64,000 bases of DNA. Source: [Flavobacterium] thermophilum. GTDB taxonomy: Bacteria; Bacillota; Bacilli; Bacillales; Anoxybacillaceae. The notes under the pieces were generated by a model that did not search any database, was not told the DNA's origin, and was given only the letters and a program-made list of their open reading frames with translations. The stretch is taken from the NCBI GenBank assembly GCA_900450595.1, contig UGGS01000001.1:1426001-1490000 (forward strand), written 5' to 3'. Both the position numbers and the translations under genes were made by a program. Shown in pieces: positions 1 to 6,910 of this stretch. The first letter of the stretch is position 1; the number at the start of each line of letters is the position of its first letter.

Positions 1-1242
1 TGGTGCGCTTTTGTATAAATCGCTTGCTTGTACATCAATACGTCCTTCGTATTTTCCACCGTCTTCCCATTCGACGCGGAAAGCTGTTTTGTCATATCCA
101 CCAGTGTCTTTTCTAAAAGCTATATCTTTTATAATTTTGTTAGCTTCTTCCCATGTTGTAACGGTTGTGTCGTCTTTAATTACTGGTGATTCAGACCATA
201 AAAATGTAATTGATTTTACTTTAATTTTTTGCGTTTGTTCTTTTTCAGTTTGTAACCGTTCTTTTGCTTGTTGCGTGTTATCGTGTTCCGATTCGGTTAC
301 ATATTCGGACTTTAGGATATTAAAAAGTTCGCTATTTTGTAAAGCATTAACGGCATTGTAAACGTCAATAGGTTGCACAAATGAATATTTGTTATTCTCT
401 TTGACGTCATAGTAGGCATTTTGCAAAGTAACGATATAAGGTTTCAAGTCTGTCATACGCAGAGCGTCATTAAACGGTCTATTTGTTGCGATTAAATCAA
501 TAAGTGATTTATGGGCATTGTAAGCGTCCGCTAATGTTTCGACTTGTTGTGGATCTTGTTGCTCTTCCGACTGTTCCGCTACTTCTTCCATTTGTTCTTT
601 TGCCTCACCTGCTAACATTTTCGCGAATTGTAAACGATCAGCAGTTTGTTTTGCATACCATATTTTTTTGTATTTACTCCAGCGAAAACCTTGCGCCTTT
701 AGCTCGTTTCTTACTTCTTCACTTGGTATGCTTGTAAAAGAAATTTCGATGCCGTTTAATTGTTCGTTTAGTGTGTATTTAGCTTGTGCTTCTGAATGTC
801 GCGGCTCTTGTTGGGCTTCTTTTGGTTGTTTCGGCTGTTCTTGTTGAGCTTCTTTTTGGCTCTCAAGTGCTTCTAAATACTCTAAATACATTTTTTCGGC
901 TGTTTCGTTAAATGCTCTATAATAGCAAGCGCGGTCATTTAAATAAGATTCACCATAATTTGCGCGGACTTCCGTTTCAATTTTGTTTTTTAGTTCGTTA
1001 GTCCATTCTTGACGAGTGAAAACGAATAAATTACCACCTGACAGAATTTCACCTGTTACTTCGCAACGTTGCACTTGTTCATATTTTGAAATGACTTCTT
1101 CGACGGCTTTTTCTGTAGGGAAATTGGTCCATCTAACATTGATCGAGCCGGAACGTTCGCAACGTACAGAAAACTTTGTAAAAGGAAATTTTTCTTTTAA
1201 CTCTTGACGGATTTTTTTAGCTGTTTCTTTTGTGTTCATCAT
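1..1242 (-). CDS. Large polyvalent protein, N-terminal 414 residues (gene continues past the left edge)
   Basis: The reading frame stays open from the start codon to the window edge, so only the N-terminal part is present. Residues ~1-55 look like the LPD29-type domain of phage and conjugative-element polyvalent proteins. A central E/Q-rich stretch includes a segment with a WSKYKKIWYA-like motif. The last ~70 visible residues resemble an LPD25-type domain. Such proteins are usually carried on mobile elements and may enter the new host with the DNA; that role is inferred. Two adjacent ATG codons follow GGAGGT with suitable spacing, and the upstream one was taken. A sigma-A promoter lies just upstream. 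Confidence 0.6.
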   Translation of the reverse strand, partial: MMNTKETAKKIRQELKEKFPFTKFSVRCERSGSINVRWTNFPTEKAVEEVISKYEQVQRCEVTGEILSGGNLFVFTRQEWTNELKNKIETEVRANYGESYLNDRACYYRAFNETAEKMYLEYLEALESQKEAQQEQPKQPKEAQQEPRHSEAQAKYTLNEQLNGIEISFTSIPSEEVRNELKAQGFRWSKYKKIWYAKQTADRLQFAKMLAGEAKEQMEEVAEQSEEQQDPQQVETLADAYNAHKSLIDLIATNRPFNDALRMTDLKPYIVTLQNAYYDVKENNKYSFVQPIDVYNAVNALQNSELFNILKSEYVTESEHDNTQQAKERLQTEKEQTQKIKVKSITFLWSESPVIKDDTTVTTWEEANKIIKDIAFRKDTGGYDKTAFRVEWEDGGKYEGRIDVQASDLYKSAP

Positions 1243-1281
1243 AATTAACTACCTCCATATAATTTATTATAATTTACTTAA

Positions 1282-1310
1282 ATTATATCATGGTCATTTA
1301 ATAAAATCAA
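1282..1310 (-). promoter_or_regulatory. Sigma-A promoter of the polyvalent protein gene
   Basis: On the minus strand TTGATT and TATAAT are separated by exactly 17 nt. The -10 box is followed by the recurrent leader element TTAAGTAAATTATAATAA and then GGAGGT. Confidence 0.7.
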
Positions 1311-1320
1311 CTTTTTATAT

Positions 1321-1348
1321 AAAACAAAAGCCCACTCTTTAAGAGTGG
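1321..1348 (-). terminator. Rho-independent terminator
   Basis: A 6-bp stem (CCACTC/GAGTGG) overlaps the stop codon of the small gene upstream. On the minus strand it is followed by a T-rich tail (GGCTTTTGTTTT). Confidence 0.65.
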
Positions 1349-1563
1349 ACAGTGTACGGGATAGCGTAGTTATTTGCAATCATTTTAATACCTCTTGCTT
1401 CTTCTTGCGTTTTTGGGTAAACGGTTAATGTTTGACGATCTCCTTTTATGCTTAAATATCCATATCCTTCCCTAATCTCTTTTAGACCTTCTCTCACATT
1501 GTTGCGCCAAATTTTAAACTCCTTGTCATTGTTACGTTTAATTTTTTTAAGTACGATCATCAT
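1339..1563 (-). CDS. Small basic hypothetical protein, 74 aa
   Basis: I do not recognise the family. The protein is rich in Lys and Arg with a basic N-terminus, alternating charged residues and no membrane segment or Cys motif. It has its own sigma-A promoter, a GGAGATGG ribosome binding site and a terminator overlapping the stop, so it is a self-contained cassette like its neighbours. A small nucleic-acid-binding or host-modulating protein is possible, but nothing in the sequence proves it. Confidence 0.6.
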   Translation of the reverse strand: MMIVLKKIKRNNDKEFKIWRNNVREGLKEIREGYGYLSIKGDRQTLTVYPKTQEEARGIKMIANNYAIPYTVHS

Positions 1564-1604
1564 TTAAACCATCTCCTTTATTATTATATTTTCCCTACAA
1601 GTAC

Positions 1605-1633
1605 ATTATAAACCTGCTAATTACTAAAGTCAA
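1605..1633 (-). promoter_or_regulatory. Sigma-A promoter
   Basis: TTGACT, a 17-nt spacer and TATAAT on the minus strand, upstream of the 74-aa gene. Confidence 0.65.
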
Positions 1634-1827
1634 CGACTAAATTATAAAAGTAACATCGTTTTCAACGCACATAAACGGCTTATTTTCGCATTTTGCAGCG
1701 TTTAAATGGTATAGCATTAGGGTACTATCTAAAACGCAAAATTGGGCGATTTTAAGCGTATGGGAGCGTGTGAAGTGGATAGGTGAAGGGAAACAAAATG
1801 ATTGGCTGAATGTGAAAAAATAATAAA

Positions 1828-1860
1828 AGCAACCTTCTACCATATTGGCAAAAGGTTGCT
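1828..1860 (-). terminator. Terminator hairpin; only clear element in the 1564-1897 gap besides a promoter
   Basis: A 9-bp perfect stem (AGCAACCTT/AAGGTTGCT) is followed on the minus strand by TTTTATTATTTTTT. It ends the next minus-strand gene upstream. Between this hairpin and the promoter at 1605-1633 I see no convincing gene. Confidence 0.65.
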
Positions 1861-1897
1861 CGTTATGGTGGGAATATGTACATTGTATCAGCTCCAG

Positions 1898-2107
1898 TCA
1901 TACGATTAGGAAGTATTCTTTCAAGCGATGTTTAGCAAGTAACCGATCTATAACTGGCTCTACTTCTTCCGCATAGGCAAGCTCCTTAATTTCATCATCG
2001 GTTAGGTTTGGGTAGACTTCATTTATTAAAAATTCGTATGCTTCTTTTAGTTCCTCGCGCTCCTTTTTAATTGCGTAATATGATGAAAAGTTATAGATGA
2101 TCGCCAT
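1898..2107 (-). CDS. Small acidic hypothetical protein, 69 aa
   Basis: Unrecognised. It is acidic and probably helical, with Glu-rich stretches and a DDEIKELAYAEEVE segment. An in-frame ATG seven codons upstream overlaps the Shine-Dalgarno sequence (GTGAGGT), so the internal ATG with 7-nt spacing was chosen. The gene has a dedicated promoter and a downstream terminator. It may be an early host-takeover or regulatory peptide; this rests on context only. Confidence 0.6.
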   Translation of the reverse strand: MAIIYNFSSYYAIKKEREELKEAYEFLINEVYPNLTDDEIKELAYAEEVEPVIDRLLAKHRLKEYFLIV

Positions 2108-2146
2108 TTTTATTACCTCACTTTCCATATTATATTTTTCAATATT

Positions 2147-2175
2147 ATTATATTGTTTTCCATTTCAAAAATCAA
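2147..2175 (-). promoter_or_regulatory. Sigma-A promoter
   Basis: TTGATT, 17 nt and TATAAT on the minus strand, just upstream of the 69-aa gene. Confidence 0.65.
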
Positions 2176-2205
2176 CCATTTTTTATATTTTGATACAAAA
2201 AATTA

Positions 2206-2226
2206 ACCGATCTTTTTATGATCGGT
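2206..2226 (-). terminator. Rho-independent terminator
   Basis: A 7-bp stem (ACCGATC/GATCGGT) is followed on the minus strand by a T-rich run. It overlaps the stop codon of the adjacent 64-aa gene. Confidence 0.65.
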
Positions 2227-2410
2227 CGAGAATTCCTTGCTTAATATTGTTAATCCAGTCCTCAACATCTAAATATAAATCATCGAATGATTTTTCAAAC
2301 GGATACCATTCGGCGAATAAATCAGCGTCAATGTTTTCGCTTTCGACTTCCTCCATTAATTGTAACCATGCTTTTTTAAAGTTTTCTAATGCTTGTAATG
2401 TATGGTTCAA
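2216..2410 (-). CDS. Small acidic hypothetical protein, 64 aa, TTG start
   Basis: Unrecognised. It is acidic with many aromatic residues (WLQLMEEVE, EWYPFEKSFDDLYLDVEDW) and is probably an alpha-helical soluble protein. The start is a TTG placed 7 nt after GGAGTG; no ATG fits as well. It lies downstream of the 100-aa gene and probably shares its transcript. A terminator overlaps its stop codon. Confidence 0.55.
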   Translation of the reverse strand: MNHTLQALENFKKAWLQLMEEVESENIDADLFAEWYPFEKSFDDLYLDVEDWINNIKQGILDRS

Positions 2411-2478
2411 TTTTATTCACTCCTTTTTTATATAAAATCGTGTTTTTATCGTACCTATGAGGGATTAAAACTCGGGAT

Positions 2479-2781
2479 TCACTGACGCAATCGGTCACTC
2501 CAAAACAGTAAACGTTCTTTCCACAAATCTTTATCGCAAACTCGCAAAGTATTGTTTTTGTCATAGTAGGCGACAATGTCGCCCATGTCGAGGGCAACAT
2601 CCCAAATATTGTCATTGTTATTCCAATTGATTTCCCATCCTCCTTCCCAGTCCGAGAAATCATCATTAAGAGATGAAGCGTTAAGAAAGCAATATAAAGT
2701 TCGTTCATCAACCGGAAAAACTCCTTTTTCCGTGATAACCGCATCATAAGCTCCCGTATGGACATAAATTGCTTGATACAT
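2479..2781 (-). CDS. Hypothetical acidic protein, 100 aa, Trp-rich
   Basis: Unrecognised. It is acidic, with a Trp-rich centre (DWEGGWEINWNNNDNIWDVA) and a C-terminal Trp/Leu segment. No membrane span or metal motif is visible. The start follows AAAGGAGATGATAAC. Acidic Trp-rich phage proteins sometimes mimic DNA or bind host factors; that would be speculation here. It is one of a series of closely spaced minus-strand genes each preceded by AAAAAGGAG(A/T)G. Confidence 0.55.
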   Translation of the reverse strand: MYQAIYVHTGAYDAVITEKGVFPVDERTLYCFLNASSLNDDFSDWEGGWEINWNNNDNIWDVALDMGDIVAYYDKNNTLRVCDKDLWKERLLFWSDRLRQ

Positions 2782-2819
2782 GTTATCATCTCCTTTTTTT
2801 AAATTGTAATAAAATCAAT

Positions 2820-2886
2820 GTCTAAAACACTTTTTAGACACTCATTTTATTACAATTCGCTTGCAGGGAATTCAATCCCTGCAAGC
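2820..2886 (-). terminator. Two tandem hairpins between small genes
   Basis: The first is GTCTAAAA/TTTTAGAC (2820-2839). The second is a perfect 11-bp stem, GCTTGCAGGGA/TCCCTGCAAGC (2859-2886). The second lacks a U-tract, so it may be an attenuator or mRNA-stabilising structure and not a simple terminator. Confidence 0.5.
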
Positions 2887-2893
2887 TATGGAA

Positions 2894-3103
2894 TTATTGC
2901 ATAACTATGCTTGTCACATACTTATAATAAACATTGTTATATTCATCTGTTTTTTCTTCAAACAGATGAGCAAACTTTTTCCCGTGTGCTTTCGCTTCTT
3001 CTCTTGCTTCGTCAGTGTCTTCGACAATTTGATAATAGAGCTCTGCTCCTTCTTCAATTCGATCAACGGCGAATTGTGAATTATAAGTGTAGATTGCGAA
3101 CAT
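2894..3103 (-). CDS. Small acidic hypothetical protein, 69 aa
   Basis: Unrecognised. It begins MFAIYTYNSQF and is rich in Glu, Asp and Ala with a C-terminal Tyr cluster. A longer frame exists upstream, but the RBS (AAAGGAGTG) fits only this internal ATG. It is followed by a pair of strong hairpins. Probably soluble; no function can be assigned. Confidence 0.55.
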   Translation of the reverse strand: MFAIYTYNSQFAVDRIEEGAELYYQIVEDTDEAREEAKAHGKKFAHLFEEKTDEYNNVYYKYVTSIVMQ

Positions 3104-3227
3104 TTTAAACACTCCTTTTTTTAATTTATTTTTTTTGGGATCACTCACCTTATCGTCGGCACAAGCTCCCTTATGCCGACTGTAAGAGAAGCGATCATTT
3201 TTAAAAGTGCACGTCTACCAGCAACGG

Positions 3228-3686
3228 TCAGCGATCAGTATAATCAATGATCACATACTCATCCGGTCGATATTCAACTGTGATGGGACGGATGCGGACG
3301 TGCAAGCTTGTCGGTGTGTATTCATCCGTATAGACGATGCCATCGTATTCTTCACCGTCCCAAGCGTCATGAGACAACCCGACAAGCTCCCCTGTCCGCT
3401 GGGAGCGGATAAGCCGGACATCGCGGAACGGTGAGCGGATTTCAAACCATTCTGCCAATTCGTTCGGGAAACCCAATTCTTCCCATAGTTCGACTACCGC
3501 GTCGAAATCATCTTCTTCTGCTGGAAAATTCGCCGGATTGTCGTTCAATCCACACCAGACGAAATCAGCTGTCCGGTTCTCAAAGTCGATAGTCACGTAT
3601 ACAACGTCGTCGCCGCGGACTTGATCAAGCCGGTCGGCTTCGGCTTCAAAGTATTTGCGAGCATCAACAGAAAATTGGACTTTCAT
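3228..3686 (-). CDS. Hypothetical protein, 152 aa, of clearly higher GC than its neighbours
   Basis: Unrecognised soluble acidic protein, rich in Asp, Glu, Val and Arg. It has no visible catalytic motif. The gene is visibly GC-richer (CGG, GCG, CCG codons) than the flanking AT-rich genes, which suggests recent acquisition from a host or element of different composition. It has an ideal sigma-A promoter and a GGAGGTAG ribosome binding site. Confidence 0.6.
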   Translation of the reverse strand: MKVQFSVDARKYFEAEADRLDQVRGDDVVYVTIDFENRTADFVWCGLNDNPANFPAEEDDFDAVVELWEELGFPNELAEWFEIRSPFRDVRLIRSQRTGELVGLSHDAWDGEEYDGIVYTDEYTPTSLHVRIRPITVEYRPDEYVIIDYTDR

Positions 3687-3776
3687 AACTTTCTACCTCC
3701 ATTCATCGTTCCCAAAAATGCTTCCATTTTTAAATTTCCCCTTTCGATTTTTAATTTTTTTAACCTTTCTGATTAT

Positions 3777-3805
3777 AGTATATCACCATTTTATTTAGCT
3801 GTCAA
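3777..3805 (-). promoter_or_regulatory. Sigma-A promoter of the GC-rich gene
   Basis: TTGACA, 17-nt spacer and TATACT on the minus strand. Confidence 0.7.
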
Positions 3806-3855
3806 CAATATTTTTTATTATATTTTAGTCGAATTGATCTCATGAAATACTGATT

Positions 3856-4272
3856 TTATTTAGAGTTATGAAAATCAATAAATTCATTTAACTTGTATAT
3901 TGACCATTTATAACAATCTGTTAATTTTTGATATTTGTCATGCATACTACACATGTTGTTAATATCTTCATTTTCTAATTTTAATAAATCTGTTTCAAGT
4001 TCTTTTGCATCCTTATACCAGTCCAAATAAATAATAGAGCATCTAATATAATAATCACCTTCATAATGTTTAAATAAATGTAATTCCGGTAAATTTCTTT
4101 TGATCAACTTAACGGTTAACAATGTATCAGTGATTCTATAAAATTCATTTGCTGAAATCGTAAATAATTCATTAAAGTTTGTGATTTCTTTAAATTTAGG
4201 CTTAAATGTTGGATTATCAAAAATAGTCATCCCGTTTTTCGTGTAGTTAAATGAAAATATTGCACTTAGCAT
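3856..4272 (-). CDS. Hypothetical protein, 138 aa
   Basis: Unrecognised. It is mixed-charge and aromatic-rich, with an N-terminal half that could be beta-rich and a helical C-terminal half. The C-terminal half contains NNMCSMHDKYQK and CYKWSIYKLNE. No TM segments. The start follows ATAGGAGGTCTTCACA. Unlike the gene just downstream it is AT-rich, like most of the window. Confidence 0.55.
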   Translation of the reverse strand: MLSAIFSFNYTKNGMTIFDNPTFKPKFKEITNFNELFTISANEFYRITDTLLTVKLIKRNLPELHLFKHYEGDYYIRCSIIYLDWYKDAKELETDLLKLENEDINNMCSMHDKYQKLTDCYKWSIYKLNEFIDFHNSK

Positions 4273-4322
4273 TGTGAAGACCTCCTATAAAATCATTTTA
4301 AAGTTGATAAATTTAGTTAGGT

Positions 4323-4356
4323 TGCAGGTGTTCGGCTGTTATTGTGAACACCTGCA
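4323..4356 (-). terminator. Strong hairpin downstream of a small gene
   Basis: A perfect 11-bp stem, TGCAGGTGTTC/GAACACCTGCA, with a 12-nt loop. No clear U-tract, so the terminator role is tentative. Confidence 0.45.
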
Positions 4357-4365
4357 GAAATGGTG

Positions 4366-4578
4366 TCACATCATCACCGCTTGATCTTGCAACGCATAGA
4401 ATTTCTCTTTGTCAAAGCCATATTCGCGTTTAAGTCTGTTATACAGCTTATTCATTTTATAAGTGTATTCTTGCTGCTTTCGCTCCTGCTTCTCAAAGTG
4501 TTCAATTGTGCCATCCCATTGATATTCTTGCAATTCATCCATCCATTTTCTAATAAGTAAAGCGTAGACTTTCATCAT
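4366..4578 (-). CDS. Small basic coiled protein, 70 aa
   Basis: Unrecognised. Highly charged and probably helical (HFEKQERKQQEYTYKMNKLYNRLKREY cannot fit a globular hydrophobic core of normal size). Two adjacent ATG codons follow AAAGGAGATGATC; either could be used. It lies in a probable operon transcribed from the promoter at 5231-5259. Confidence 0.5.
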   Translation of the reverse strand: MMKVYALLIRKWMDELQEYQWDGTIEHFEKQERKQQEYTYKMNKLYNRLKREYGFDKEKFYALQDQAVMM

Positions 4579-4612
4579 TAATGATCATCTCCTTTTTTTA
4601 ATGCTTTAAGTA

Positions 4613-4783
4613 TTAAAACAGAATCATGTCGCCGTATTGCTGTTTATATGCTTCGTATTCATCCGGCATAATTGAGTAGCATTTTTCCATTTTTACCTTA
4701 ATGCCTAGACCATTGATCATTTTGTCAATGTAAGCATTCATTTCCTTTTTGTCATCCCATTGTGATACGTTGATAATAATCAT
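4613..4783 (-). CDS. Small hypothetical protein, 56 aa
   Basis: Unrecognised short gene with the same AAAAAGGAGTGTTTAGA leader as its neighbours. It starts MIIINVSQWDDKKEMNAYID and ends in a Tyr/Gln-rich stretch before GDMILF. It is the second gene after the structured leader RNA and is probably co-transcribed with the genes on both sides. Confidence 0.5.
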   Translation of the reverse strand: MIIINVSQWDDKKEMNAYIDKMINGLGIKVKMEKCYSIMPDEYEAYKQQYGDMILF

Positions 4784-4845
4784 TCTAAACACTCCTTTTT
4801 ATAATTTTCTTTAAAAGTAATATTTTATCGGCTTGCCATCGTCAG

Positions 4846-4890
4846 GTAGCAAGTTGCCATCTTGCTACGACAAGGGAATAACTTCCCTTG
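4846..4890 (-). terminator. Two adjacent hairpins after the first gene of the operon
   Basis: CAAGGGAA/TTCCCTTG (4871-4890) lies just downstream of a stop codon. GTAGCAAG/CTTGCTAC (4846-4868) follows it. There is no strong U-tract, so partial termination or mRNA processing is as likely as full termination. Confidence 0.45.
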
Positions 4891-4897
4891 TTTCGGC

Positions 4898-5062
4898 TTA
4901 TTCTTCGAAAAATTCATCGAGTAAACGATCAAATTCATATATATTAAATTCATGCATATTAATTTGATTAACCATTTCACCAGTCATTTCCTCTTTGTCA
5001 CGAACGAATTCTTCTACACGGTCAGAAATCGAAAAGTTTAAACGTGTAAATTCTTTTTTCAT
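4898..5062 (-). CDS. Small acidic protein, 54 aa, first gene after a structured leader
   Basis: Unrecognised. Acidic (ends RLLDEFFEE) and probably helical. An upstream ATG is out of frame, so this start is 10 nt after AAGGAGG. It is the first gene behind the structured leader at 5090-5213, which makes it the most direct candidate for whatever that RNA controls. Confidence 0.5.
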   Translation of the reverse strand: MKKEFTRLNFSISDRVEEFVRDKEEMTGEMVNQINMHEFNIYEFDRLLDEFFEE

Positions 5063-5089
5063 TTTTTCATTTCCTCCTTATAATTTTTA

Positions 5090-5213
5090 ATAAAAACCAA
5101 ACAACAGCCAGCAAACTGTCGTCGCGTGACCGTCACATGTATTATGGTGCTGCTCCCTCTTTCGAGATCGTCGCCAGCTCCGCTCGGTTTATTGGCTCTT
5201 GTTTAGTTTTTAT
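5090..5213 (-). ncRNA. Structured 5' leader RNA (candidate cis-regulatory RNA)
   Basis: The two ends form a 20-nt helix with 18 of 20 positions paired. On the minus strand the arms are ATAAAAACTAAACAAGAGCC and GGCTGTTGTTTGGTTTTTAT. The enclosed ~84 nt is much GC-richer than its surroundings. It can form a CUC-GAAA-GAG tetraloop hairpin nested in GCUG/CAGC, plus a GUGA-CGG-UCAC hairpin, giving a multibranched fold. It begins ~10 nt after the predicted start site of the 5231-5259 promoter and ends ~10 nt before the AAGGAGG of the first gene. It matches no riboswitch class I can name; a stable small RNA is the alternative. Confidence 0.5.
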
Positions 5214-5230
5214 TGCCTTATCTGATTATT

Positions 5231-5259
5231 ATTATACAGGTGATTAGGTGATAAGTCAA
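5231..5259 (-). promoter_or_regulatory. Sigma-A promoter driving the structured leader
   Basis: TTGACT, 17-nt spacer and TATAAT on the minus strand, directed into the leader RNA and the 5062-to-4366 small-gene run. Confidence 0.7.
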
Positions 5260-5312
5260 TAGTTTTTTATATTTTAGTTAGATTTTTTGAATAGATCAAA
5301 GCAATAAAAAAT

Positions 5313-5331
5313 GACTAGCGGTCAGCTAGTC
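5313..5331 (-). terminator. Terminator overlapping a stop codon
   Basis: ACTAGC/GCTAGT stem followed on the minus strand by ATTTTTTATTG; the TGA stop of the 56-aa gene is inside the loop. Confidence 0.6.
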
Positions 5332-5492
5332 TTTAAATAATCCATCATTGCAATATATGCTATTGCGTCAGCATCTTGCAGGCTTTCACCTGCTTCTATG
5401 CATGCCTTGTATACAATGTTAGAAGCTTGTTGCATCGTTGATCCTGTTTCCATCGCTTCCATAAAGATTTTCAGCGCTTTTTCGTGTGTCAT
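5322..5492 (-). CDS. Small helical protein, 56 aa, translationally coupled
   Basis: Unrecognised. An Ala/Met-rich helical protein (MTHEKALKIFMEAMETGSTM, then QDADAIAYIAMMDYLK). Its ATG overlaps the stop of the upstream gene (ATGA), so translation is probably coupled and the two products may act together. A terminator overlaps its stop codon. Confidence 0.55.
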   Translation of the reverse strand: MTHEKALKIFMEAMETGSTMQQASNIVYKACIEAGESLQDADAIAYIAMMDYLKTS

Positions 5493-6031
5493 TGTGAAAC
5501 CTCCTTCATCATCTGGTAAACTTCTTCCTTCTCATCATCCGAAACATCATATATAGATGTTATGCCTTCCTCTTTAATATATTTGTATATTTTGTATATC
5601 TTTTGATCGGCTTCAAGAAAACTGATCAGAACTTCTTTTTCATGTCGTTTTGGTTTAACTCTTAATACGATGTCAAAGAAGTGTATTATATCTAATTCAT
5701 ACAATCCATTTGCATATGCAAGTTTGACTATTTCTAATTTTTCCGCAAACGAAAGTTTTTTATAAATTACTTCTGCTTGCTTGCGGCTGATAAAGTTTTT
5801 TTGTTCATAATAGCGACAAACCGACTGTATAAATTGATCATTATGATGTTTAACAGCTTCATAAATTGCTTTAGCTTTGACTCGAGCAACGAACAGCCGG
5901 AATTTTTCTTGTTCAATTTTCATGCGTTCAATCTCCGGCAACGCGACGCGCTTCCAACATTCTTTTCCGTATGGTCGACCATTCCAAAAAAGCGGTTTTT
6001 CGATTGGACGATTACAAGCGGCACATTTCAT
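5489..6031 (-). CDS. Zinc-ribbon-like hypothetical protein, 180 aa
   Basis: The N-terminus has CxxC (MKCAACNRPI) and a third Cys in GKECWKR, resembling a small zinc knuckle used for nucleic-acid or protein binding; only three Cys are obvious. The rest is helical and charged, without recognisable catalytic residues. It is the first gene of a two-gene operon with its own TTGATA-N17-TATAAT promoter and AAAAGGAGCG ribosome binding site. Function unknown. Confidence 0.6.
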   Translation of the reverse strand: MKCAACNRPIEKPLFWNGRPYGKECWKRVALPEIERMKIEQEKFRLFVARVKAKAIYEAVKHHNDQFIQSVCRYYEQKNFISRKQAEVIYKKLSFAEKLEIVKLAYANGLYELDIIHFFDIVLRVKPKRHEKEVLISFLEADQKIYKIYKYIKEEGITSIYDVSDDEKEEVYQMMKEVSQ

Positions 6032-6067
6032 AATTTGTCGCTCCTTTTATATATTTTACTTACTTAT

Positions 6068-6096
6068 ATTATACACTTATATCATATAAATATCAA
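6068..6096 (-). promoter_or_regulatory. Sigma-A promoter
   Basis: TTGATA, 17 nt and TATAAT on the minus strand upstream of the zinc-ribbon gene. Confidence 0.7.
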
Positions 6097-6124
6097 TACT
6101 TTTATAATTTAGTTAAATAAAAAA

Positions 6125-6145
6125 TGGCTAGCAATTAGCTAGCCA
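6125..6145 (-). terminator. Rho-independent terminator
   Basis: Perfect 8-bp stem TGGCTAGC/GCTAGCCA followed on the minus strand by TTTTTTATTTAAC. It overlaps the 3' end of the 147-aa gene. Confidence 0.7.
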
Positions 6146-6578
6146 TATCAAGTGGAATCATATTATGTTTAATAAGTAAATCTAAATGTTGATTTTCGAT
6201 ATATTGCCATTCATTAGCATAAATTAGGTTAATCAAATCAACAAGTATCAATTCTTCGTTTTTTGTTAATTGGTTTCTGAATTTACTCCATAGTTTACGA
6301 GCTTCTTTTGTAGACATTTGCTTTAATACGTTCATTGCCTGCTTTCTTTGCTCCTCTTTTTGTTCCATTTCATTTTTTACAAATCCTAATTGCTCCAGCT
6401 CTTTAGATACTTTTACAAAATCCTTTTTTCCGTGAATCCATTCAGGAATTTCTATGCCTGCTTGTAAGTGTCTTTTAATGAATAAATCCCATGCAGCATG
6501 CGGATCGTTGTTAGTTTTTAAAAGATATTCGGTTACTTCTTCACGCATCCACTTCATTTGTAATTTATTACGTCTCAT
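6135..6578 (-). CDS. Hypothetical helical protein, 147 aa
   Basis: Unrecognised. Charged and helical, with a central Glu/Gln/Lys-rich probable coiled coil (MEQKEEQRKQAMNVLKQM) and a C-terminal Leu-rich segment. No TM or metal site. The cassette has its own promoter (TTTACA-N17-TATAAT), the conserved TAAAATTATAATAAA leader element, AAAGGAGATGG and a terminator over the stop. Confidence 0.55.
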   Translation of the reverse strand: MRRNKLQMKWMREEVTEYLLKTNNDPHAAWDLFIKRHLQAGIEIPEWIHGKKDFVKVSKELEQLGFVKNEMEQKEEQRKQAMNVLKQMSTKEARKLWSKFRNQLTKNEELILVDLINLIYANEWQYIENQHLDLLIKHNMIPLDMAS

Positions 6579-6631
6579 TATGTACCATCTCCTTTAGATT
6601 TATTATAATTTTATTAATTCCTTTACTTATA

Positions 6632-6660
6632 ATTATAATGTTTATTGTGATGGATGTAAA
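6632..6660 (-). promoter_or_regulatory. Sigma-A promoter
   Basis: TTTACA, 17 nt and TATAAT on the minus strand. Confidence 0.6.
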
Positions 6661-6690
6661 GGATATTTATATAATTTAGATAAATAAAAA

Positions 6691-6797
6691 TGACTTTCGG
6701 CGCTCTTTGCCGAAAGTCACGAATGACGAAACGCGAAGCGTAGCGAGCGTTGAGTTATGAGGAGAAAGGAAAAGAGTAGCGGGAAGGTGCTACTCTT
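6691..6797. terminator. Pair of strong hairpins in the 6579-6910 gene-free stretch
   Basis: TGACTTTCGGC/GCCGAAAGTCA (6691-6719) and AAGAGTAGC/GCTACTCTT (6772-6797) flank a short G/A-rich segment. On the minus strand the first is followed by TTTTTATTTATC and is a good terminator for the long 404-aa gene. The rest of this stretch shows only a promoter and AT-rich sequence. Confidence 0.6.
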
Positions 6798-6910
6798 GGA
6801 TAGATAAAAATTTGGCTAATTACTTTCCTAATTAAGTAAAATATAAAAAAATGAACATTTAAAGGTTATTAATACTCATCTAGTATATATAAGGTTATAT
6901 TGTTCAATTT

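Noticed and set aside
1637..1843. A 68-aa open frame on the minus strand
   Set aside because: Its start lies in a terminator hairpin, it has no ribosome binding site, and its composition is unlike a protein.
2376..2789. A longer minus-strand frame over the 100-aa gene
   Set aside because: It is out of frame with two well-supported genes that have good RBSs; it is an alternative-frame shadow.
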